64,000 nucleotides of DNA from Capronia americana (lineage: Eukaryota > Ascomycota > Eurotiomycetes > Chaetothyriales > Herpotrichiellaceae): contig JADWQD010000018.1 of assembly GCA_016110215.1 (NCBI GenBank), forward strand, positions 744,001 through 808,000, written 5' to 3'. The translations under genes and the position numbers were made by a program. The notes below the pieces were generated by a model that was not told the origin of the DNA, searched no databases, and was given only the letters and a program-made list of their open reading frames with translations. Each line of letters starts with the position of its first letter. The stretch's first letter is position 1. Shown in pieces: positions 57,656 through 64,000 of the stretch.

Positions 57656-58914
57656 TTATACTTTTGTGACCTCCTCAAGATGTTTTTGCATGATGTCATT
57701 CCATAATGGTTTATTCTTGTAGATCGAAACTTCTGGCGAGAAGCTGTTGATACTGGTTTGTAACGCCAGCGCTCTCTCTTTGTCCTTGGTCACTTCCGTG
57801 ATGGGCGTGACGTAGGTCCGAATCGAGAATACAATGGCGCGGGTCTCTGGCAGGCGTTGTAGGAACTGTCGTTCAACGCGAAGATGCAAATCCTTGAGAG
57901 TCAGCGGCTTCTCCAAGTCTTCTGGCTTGAGGTTGTGGTGTGAATGGATGTGAAAGAGCTCAGGAGAGTCATCGATGGCATAGTTGAATCGCATAATAGG
58001 CGAATCTACCCGCAGCCGCACGAAGAATCGATCCATGGACTTGCTGAGGTTTTTCTCGTACTGAGGCACCTTGCCAGCATGAATATCCCATAGGCTCAGA
58101 CCGATACGTTCCCGTAGTTTCCAGCCAGCTTCGCCGAGTAAGCACAGAAGTCCCGAAAAGGGGATATGGCTCACCTGGAAAACAGTTTGCTCCGGCCCTC
58201 AGTCGGGTTTGCTGATTCTCATCGGTCTGCATGATGAACCAGTCCTCCGTCGTGAGAAGTCCCATGACCTGCAACGGATGATACGACTTCCAGATCTCAG
58301 AATCTTTCCGCAGGTCCCACACTTCATCCACCACAAGGTTGTGAATACCAAATGGTAGTTTCACAAACATTGTAGGATACCGATGAACAAGATGCTCCAC
58401 TAGAAGCAGCAAAGCCTCAAGTGAAGGTTCGTAGCTGTCCGGGAGAAATTGTACTGTATCATGGGGATGTTCAGCGTACAATTTTCTCTTGTATCGATAT
58501 CGGTCAAGGTATTGATTGTCAATCTCCACCCAATCATGGATCGTCGTTTTCTTCAGACCTATCTTCATCAGCAGAGCCTCCTCCGGAGATCCTATAGCTT
58601 ACCCATGGTCACATAATGAGGTCCATTGCTCCATGGTCGGTACGGTTTGGGATGCTGATTTCTCCAATCAAAATCGGTGAGAGGTTTCGTCGTGGAGAAG
58701 TCAAGTGTATTCCAGTCTTCCCCGTCAGCAATGTAGAAAGACTGTTGAATCTGGACTTACCTGGCTTCTGATTGCCAGTATCTGTAAGCGATGAAACAGA
58801 TTTTGCTGAGATGGTAGCTGGTTTTGAAATGAATCGAATAATAATATGTGGTAGGACAGTGAGTAAACAAGTTAACGCGACTAGCGATATGACCAACTCA
58901 GGTGGAATCGTCAT
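57656..58914 (-). CDS. DUF3445 protein (heme-dependent oxidative N-demethylase-like), membrane-anchored
   Basis: Four exons (minus): 58914-58761, 58716-58603, 58558-58175, 58128-57656; introns 44, 44 and 46 bp; 374 residues with closing phases. N terminus ELVISLVALTCLLTVLPHII is a membrane anchor. The joins give QKPDWNTLDFSTTKP, GPHYVTMGLKKTTIHDWVEI and CFPAGWKLRERIGLSLWDIH, then YEKNLSKSMDRFFVRL, the conserved block order of PF11927. The bacterial founding member is the heme subunit of a dimethylamine monooxygenase-type N-demethylase; fungal members are mostly uncharacterised. In this cluster, N-demethylation of an imported methylated amino acid or betaine is a testable guess. TGATAG lies 13 bp upstream. 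Confidence 0.82.
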
Positions 58915-60620
58915 TTCCGTCTATCCTGATAGTAGGGGACGACGGATAGATACTGAGTTGGCTGCGATTCGAGTTCTATGTTCATCTTTGCCTTGAGATA
59001 TTCTCAACTTTTTCCACCAACACCTAATGCTCGGACATTGGCGATTGGTTCGTGTTACCATGACCCCTTCAGCGATCTAGGACCTGGAAGAATCCGGCGT
59101 GCTAAGCTTTTATTCGGCGCGAGAAGTGGCGCCGTTTCGCAACGTATCTTCTCATGCTCGGCATCCTCGCGCCGAATCCAGATCGCGGTATCTCGCGCTA
59201 GGTGCCAATATCGAAAATGATCTCCACCTGTGTTCAGGTCCAAAATACCAGTTACAAGCGCGACCAGAAACGAAGTCATCTTCGATCCAATTTCAGGTCC
59301 ATTACATCGAGGATCGATCATTGAGAAAGGAATCCATCTACCGTACTAACGTGTTGTCGATCTGTTATCCTACTTCCTCAGGTTTTATAAAAGTCTCGGT
59401 CGGGAAATATTGTTGGAGGTACCGGACACGTCGAAAGGAAGGACCTATCTCTATCCCATCTGCAGCCAAGATTGCTGACAGCAATCTCTTGGCATACCCA
59501 ACCACACGCCTAGATGCGGCTAGGTGCGCCTGTAGTCCTCGTCTCTTAACTATGGTTGATGCCTATGCCCTCGACAAAGAATCCACCACATTCAGTCAAC
59601 TTACAGGGCTTATAATGTATATTTATGTACCTTGCAATAATGCTGGAGAGCCTGGCATACGTGTTCATATAGTAATACCACATAAATAGGATGGAATTGC
59701 CTTCATTAACATGAAATGATACATGGTTGTGTATGCCAAGACCTGCTGTCAGCATTGTGGGCTGCAGATGGGATAGGAAGGCGGTAAAATCGGACCATCT
59801 CGACCTCCCCGCTAATTTCGGGTTCTGGTCGAGTTGAGGGCCTAAAAGACAGGACTGCAAAAGAAACGGGGCCGTCAGAGACCGTCGAAGGTAGTCGAAG
59901 ACGACAGTGAATGCATAGTGGGCGGAGGGTGAGGCGGGGGCCAAACTCCGCTGCCCTGTGATGACGGTGACGACGGCGTCCTTCCGAAAAGGGTTGTATC
60001 ATTATCTAAGCCAAGCCAGGGGCACATCAGGCAGACCAGGTCAGGCCAGGTGCCAGCCTCGACCTCATTCCTCCTGCGGTAGGGCTAGCCTTACACTGAT
60101 TCGCAGGATCTGACAGGAGTTTGTACTGAACAGTACAAGTCAGCGAGCCCGTGAAGCGAGAAATGCATCCGTGGAGGCCTGGACGACCTCTCGTGCGACT
60201 CGCTCCGTCGAAACAGGCAAACGACGACTGCCATTAAGGGGATGGGTGGATGTGAGAAGCTGACGTGCAAAGTGCCGACGTTGAGAGGCTGGGCTCCCTG
60301 TGTCTTAGACATATACAGTGCAGACACCAAGTTGCGGCCAACTGTATTCAGGTCCTGTTGATAATTCGACCGAACCGAGGCCGGGCTATTTTCTATAACG
60401 ACCCATAGGAATTGTGGGAAAGGTATAAGCACCAACTCAGTATCATGGCACGGTCCTAGTCAGCCGGCGAGTCTGCGGCCCAGGGTCCAAATGGCGATCA
60501 ACGGTGTGTACATGTAAGGCGCCGTCTGTGAGAAATAAATAAAACGGTGAGAACGGTAAGAACTTACTGTCCTGTCCTGTCAGGAAGGCTTTTCTCATCC
60601 AGCCGAAGTGAGAAGACACA
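58915..60620. other. Intergenic right of the cluster, to the P450
   Basis: 1.7 kb. Carries the right copy of the 79-bp repeat (59937-60015) and the P450 promoter. A 196-codon plus frame (59099-59689) begins at a non-ATG codon and has no homology that I recognise; treated as chance or a decayed gene. Confidence 0.4.
59937..60015 (+). repeat. 79-bp direct repeat, right copy
   Basis: Same orientation and full length match to 45411-45489, three substitutions, unrelated flanks. Spacing between copies is 14.5 kb and encloses the six-gene cluster. Confidence 0.9.
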
Positions 60621-62228
60621 ATGGCTCAGCTCGGTGCATCCCAAAGCCTACTCGTCGCTCTGGCTGTATTGACAGTTGCAGTGCTTGCGTACAGATCCGT
60701 CGTTTCCAAGCAACGGTTCAAGAGCAGCCATACGCTGCCACCCGGTCCCAAGCCACGGCTGCTTCTCGGGAACATCCCAGACCTCCCGCCCGCGGGAGCG
60801 AAAGAATGGCTTCACTGGCTGAAGCTCAAAGAGCAGTACGGCCCTATCAGCTCGGTGTCGGTTCTTGGGCAGAATATAATCATCATCAGTGACTACCAGG
60901 TTGCCGTCGACCTGATGGAGAAGCGCTCGGCCTTCACTTCCTCGCGCCCAATCCTCGAGTTCGGATCAAAGCTGTGTGGCTGGGAGAGAGGACTTGCGAT
61001 GATGCCGTACTCACCCAAGGTGCGTGCCTATCGAAAGGCACTCCACGCAGTGCTGGGGACTCCATCCGCCATCGACCCATTTCGACCGCTGATTGAGTTG
61101 GAGACACGACGTTTTCTGGTCCGAGTCCTCGACAAACCTGGTGACGTGCTGCAGGCGATCCGCACCCAAGCCGGCAGCATCATTTTGAAAATCGGCTACG
61201 GATACACCATTGAGCCTCACGGACATGACCCTTTGGTCGACCTGGCAGATGAAGGTCTCGACCAATTTTCCAAGGCTTGTGCACCTGGTGCATGGATGGT
61301 GGACGTCATTCCTGCATTGAAGTATTTGCCAGAGTGGCTACCTGGCGCAAGCTTCAAGCGCACAGCACGACACTGGAAGGCGACTCTTCATGCCGTGGCG
61401 GACAGACCGTATGCATTCGTGGAGAGGCAGCTCAGGAAAGGCACCGCTGAGCCATCATACCTCTCCAAGCTGATCGAAAGCGACAAGGCACCGCTGACTG
61501 CCGAGGCTGAGGAGGTTGCTCGCTGGTCAGCCTTTGCATTGTACACTGGCGGTGCCGACACAACAGTTTCTTCGACAGCGTGCTTCGTCCTCGCAATGGC
61601 GCTGTACCCGGAAGCGCAGAAGAAGGCACAGGCCGAGATCGATGCTGTCATCGGCACCTCACGGCTGCCCACGTCCACGGATCGCGCGTCTCTTCCCTAT
61701 GTCGACGCTCTGATCAAAGAAGTGCTCCGCTGGCACCCTGTGGCGCCCATGGGTGTGCCTCACTTGACGACGAAAGCGGATGTGTACAATGACTACCTTA
61801 TCCCGGAGAACAGTCTGCTCATTCCCAACATATGGGCCATGCTTCACGATCCTGCCATCTACCGTGAGCCCGACGTCTTCAACCCTTCACGCTATCTCGG
61901 TGACGGTGCTGAGCCTGATCCACACAACCTGTCATTCGGCTTTGGACGGAGAATTTGTCCCGGAAAGTTGTTCGCTGATTCCACTCTGTTCTCAACGATC
62001 GCCAGTTTCCTCGCCGTGTTCGATGTAAGGAAATGCAAAGACGCCAGTGGAAAAGAGATTGATCCCGAAGTCGATTTCCTTCCCGGGGTCATCAGTCACC
62101 CAAAGCCGTTCAAGTGTGACATCAGACCAAGGTCGGCCCAGCATGAGAGATTGATCAGGAGTATTGAGGTTGAACATCCGTGGCCAGAGCATGGAGATGC
62201 AAAGTATCTGGACTCGGCAACGGTGTAG
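60621..62228 (+). CDS. Cytochrome P450 monooxygenase
   Basis: Single exon, 535 residues, unusual for fungal P450s which normally have introns. N-terminal ER anchor LLVALAVLTVAVLAYRSVV, proline hinge LPPGPKPRLLLGNIPDLPP, I-helix oxygen-binding GGADTTVSS (about residue 310), ExxR in KEVLRWHP (about 367), and heme loop FGFGRRICPGK with ligand Cys about 446. Overall it resembles the O-methylsterigmatocystin oxidoreductase-like fungal P450s (CYP64/CYP620-type group), a name used loosely for many clan members. Substrate unknown. It lies 0.6 kb outside the right-hand repeat, so membership of the amino-acid cluster is uncertain. Confidence 0.93.
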   Translation: MAQLGASQSLLVALAVLTVAVLAYRSVVSKQRFKSSHTLPPGPKPRLLLGNIPDLPPAGAKEWLHWLKLKEQYGPISSVSVLGQNIIIISDYQVAVDLMEKRSAFTSSRPILEFGSKLCGWERGLAMMPYSPKVRAYRKALHAVLGTPSAIDPFRPLIELETRRFLVRVLDKPGDVLQAIRTQAGSIILKIGYGYTIEPHGHDPLVDLADEGLDQFSKACAPGAWMVDVIPALKYLPEWLPGASFKRTARHWKATLHAVADRPYAFVERQLRKGTAEPSYLSKLIESDKAPLTAEAEEVARWSAFALYTGGADTTVSSTACFVLAMALYPEAQKKAQAEIDAVIGTSRLPTSTDRASLPYVDALIKEVLRWHPVAPMGVPHLTTKADVYNDYLIPENSLLIPNIWAMLHDPAIYREPDVFNPSRYLGDGAEPDPHNLSFGFGRRICPGKLFADSTLFSTIASFLAVFDVRKCKDASGKEIDPEVDFLPGVISHPKPFKCDIRPRSAQHERLIRSIEVEHPWPEHGDAKYLDSATV

Positions 62229-63901
62229 TCAAACAGGCGACGAGGGGCTTGAGTTCTGGAGGATTTGAGAGTTCTGGGCTCGTTGATATGATTTTCGATG
62301 GATCATGCAGACGGTGGCCGTGTCTTTCGGAGGGTTGGCATGCGTGACTGACTTGGTACACAAGCTGAGAACAATGTGCAAATGATAGGTCGGTAAAGAT
62401 GAAGTGTGCGGGCGAGTCGATCCAAAGTGAAATATAGGAAAGCACAATTTGAAGGTTACGATTTTTTTTCCGGCTGATTTTCTCTAACCCAACTCTCACC
62501 TCACGCACAAATGTCAAGCACGATCGAGCTGACTCCGACCGGTAGATTTCGCGACAACTCTTCCACCATCTGCCAGTGGCGTTACTGTAGCTGCTGTAAA
62601 TGCGGGCAACCCTCAACCCTCCAACGCGAGTCGTATATGACAAAGTCGTCCACGTTGTCCCATCATCCCTTTCACCCAAGACCGAGCGGATGAGAACGTG
62701 GAGGGGGAGGATACAATGAAGAAGAGGAAGGGCCGAAGCCGAAGATCGAGTTTGTGGATCGGGTAGGAGACCGATGGAAATCACCTGCTCGAATGTTTAG
62801 TGTGTCATATGAAGAAGCGTAGCAATCGCCAGCCCAGCACCACTTCTCTAATGCTGGGTCAGAGAACCTCAAAGAACTGTCGCTTGTCATTGTGATCGAA
62901 CCTGAGTATGGAAGGAGAAAGGAAAAGAGAGGTGGAAGGGGCGAAGGACAAGTTTGTGTACACGGAGACTCCTGCGCGCCGATCCACATCAATACAGACC
63001 AAGCCAATAGATCAGAAAGTCCTGATCCTGATCCTGAGGCTGTTCTCGGGCCGGAGGCCACCAAGCTGGCAGGTAGAGAAATCCAGGTGCCGGCATCGCG
63101 CTGGTCATGTTTGCATTCTTTGATTTTGTTGCATTGTCGGGGGATCCTGGAAAACACCTTTCAAAAGCGCTGCTGAGATCAAATCGGGCCGTGCTACCAA
63201 ATCGACCTGGGCAATGCCGACAGGCATCGTGGACCAGACGTGGGATTCAAGCCAATGCACTCCGATCTTCCACGAGAACATAGTAAGAATCGTCCGTATG
63301 TAGATATGTGAGACTGCCAGCTTGCAGCTTTGGAAGAAGCGTCGTCGTCGAGGGATCAGCCCGGGAGGATGGCGGCAGCAGCTCCATGGTCGTGACGTGG
63401 GGTTTCCACCACAGCGATACGGCGCTTCGGGCCACAACCACAAGGCCCGATGATGCACGCTTCGCAGTAGAACCAGCGCGCACTGGCAAGATGAGCACCA
63501 GGCAACGTGGCCTGCAGCTTCGGTGGCCTCGCACTCAACCTCTCCGGGTTACCTACCAACAGCTCGTGAAAACATTCTGACAGAGAAACACTACCTCCTA
63601 GCCATCGCCGCAGCATCATGCAAGATGTCCCGCTTGCGAAAACTGGCCGCAGTACAGCATGAGTGACAGCTTCACCGTGACTGAACAAGAGAAAGAAAAG
63701 AATGAAGTTTGAAAACAGAGTCCGAGTTCAAGAGGGGGGGTTGCCGGGTACAGCACCCGCCCATTGCAGCCTCGCCGGCTCAAAAATCCTGACCGCTGCG
63801 AACACGCCTCTTCCAACAACCTGCCTCGCATCCGAGAGCAGCTCAACGTACGTTCTTTCATCGTGGAGAGCCAGGAGGGAAAGCTTTAAGAAGCATTCAA
63901 C
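62229..63901. other. Intergenic, P450 3' flank and promoter of the edge gene
   Basis: 1.7 kb with a short CCTGAT repeat near 63021-63038 and no recognisable gene. Confidence 0.4.
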
Positions 63902-64000
63902 ATGTCAGCACAACCGGTCTGGCTAGAAGGCTATGCTACAGACCGATATGACTGGGCGCCTATGAGTACTCGCCCGGCTTTCTACCGACGCATTGGCGTT
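63902..64000 (+). CDS. 5' end of an unidentified gene (runs off right edge)
   Basis: ATG at 63902 opens a frame of 33 codons to the window end: MSAQPVWLEGYATDRYDWAP then MSTRPAFYRRIGV. The sequence context (CAACATGT) and hydrophilic, Trp/Tyr-rich N terminus look genuine. The style recalls the N terminus of some fungal acyltransferase/condensation-like proteins, but this is too short to assign. Confidence 0.4.
   Translation, partial: MSAQPVWLEGYATDRYDWAPMSTRPAFYRRIGV

Noticed and set aside
59099..59689. 196-codon plus-strand open frame
   Set aside because: Starts at a non-ATG codon, no recognisable family, no partner exons, composition unlike neighbours.
45411..60015. A Starship-type giant transposon carrying the cluster
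   Set aside because: No DUF3435 tyrosine-recombinase captain or other transposase is present between or next to the repeats, and 14.5 kb would be small; the direct repeats alone do not justify the name.

Overview
This window is nuclear DNA from a filamentous ascomycete. The evidence is single-gene transcription units with short introns (about 46-250 bp, GT-AG, often GTAAGT-like donors and CTAAC-like branch sites), fungal-specific families (Sec18, GH67 alpha-glucuronidase, Cap20-type perilipin, fungal PARP-E2 fusion, Sfi1, Zn2Cys6 regulator) and a high GC third position. Protein flavour suggests Eurotiomycetes, perhaps a black yeast of the Chaetothyriales; that placement is inference. I see no tRNA, rRNA, CRISPR, recognisable transposase or viral gene. 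Exon limits below were worked out by hand from splice signals, reading frame and family conservation.

Layout. 1-24 kb: the 3' part of SEC18/NSF, a secreted xylan alpha-glucuronidase (GH67), glyoxalase I, an ALDH3-type aldehyde dehydrogenase, a secreted Ser/Thr-rich protein with an SHSR repeat and a Cys-rich tail, a TLC-domain membrane protein, a 2154-residue coiled-coil repeat protein, ribosomal protein L27e, and a COG7-like Golgi tether. 24-45 kb: a PARP catalytic domain fused to a ubiquitin-conjugating (UBC) fold, a Cap20/perilipin-like lipid-droplet protein, a 4-kb gene-poor stretch, an NCS1 nucleobase/allantoin-type permease, an eight-exon paraoxonase/arylesterase-like protein, a GH43 glycosidase and a centrin-binding Sfi1 protein.

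46.5-58.9 kb: a compact catabolic-looking cluster of six genes: FAD-dependent amine/amino-acid oxidoreductase, amino-acid permease (YAT/APC), delta-1-pyrroline-5-carboxylate dehydrogenase (P5CDH) paralogue, class III aminotransferase, Zn2Cys6 transcription factor, and a DUF3445 (heme-dependent oxidative N-demethylase-like) protein with an N-terminal membrane anchor. The set looks like a route that imports an amino acid or N-methylated amine, oxidises or demethylates it and feeds a semialdehyde to glutamate. GATA-type motifs are present upstream of the members. The cluster is bracketed by two direct copies of a 79-bp sequence (45411-45489 and 59937-60015; three mismatches), each about 1 kb outside the outermost start codons. 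This is the most notable feature of the window.

60.6-64 kb: an intron-less cytochrome P450 lying just outside the right-hand repeat, then a 1.7-kb gap and the first 33 codons of a gene that runs off the right edge.
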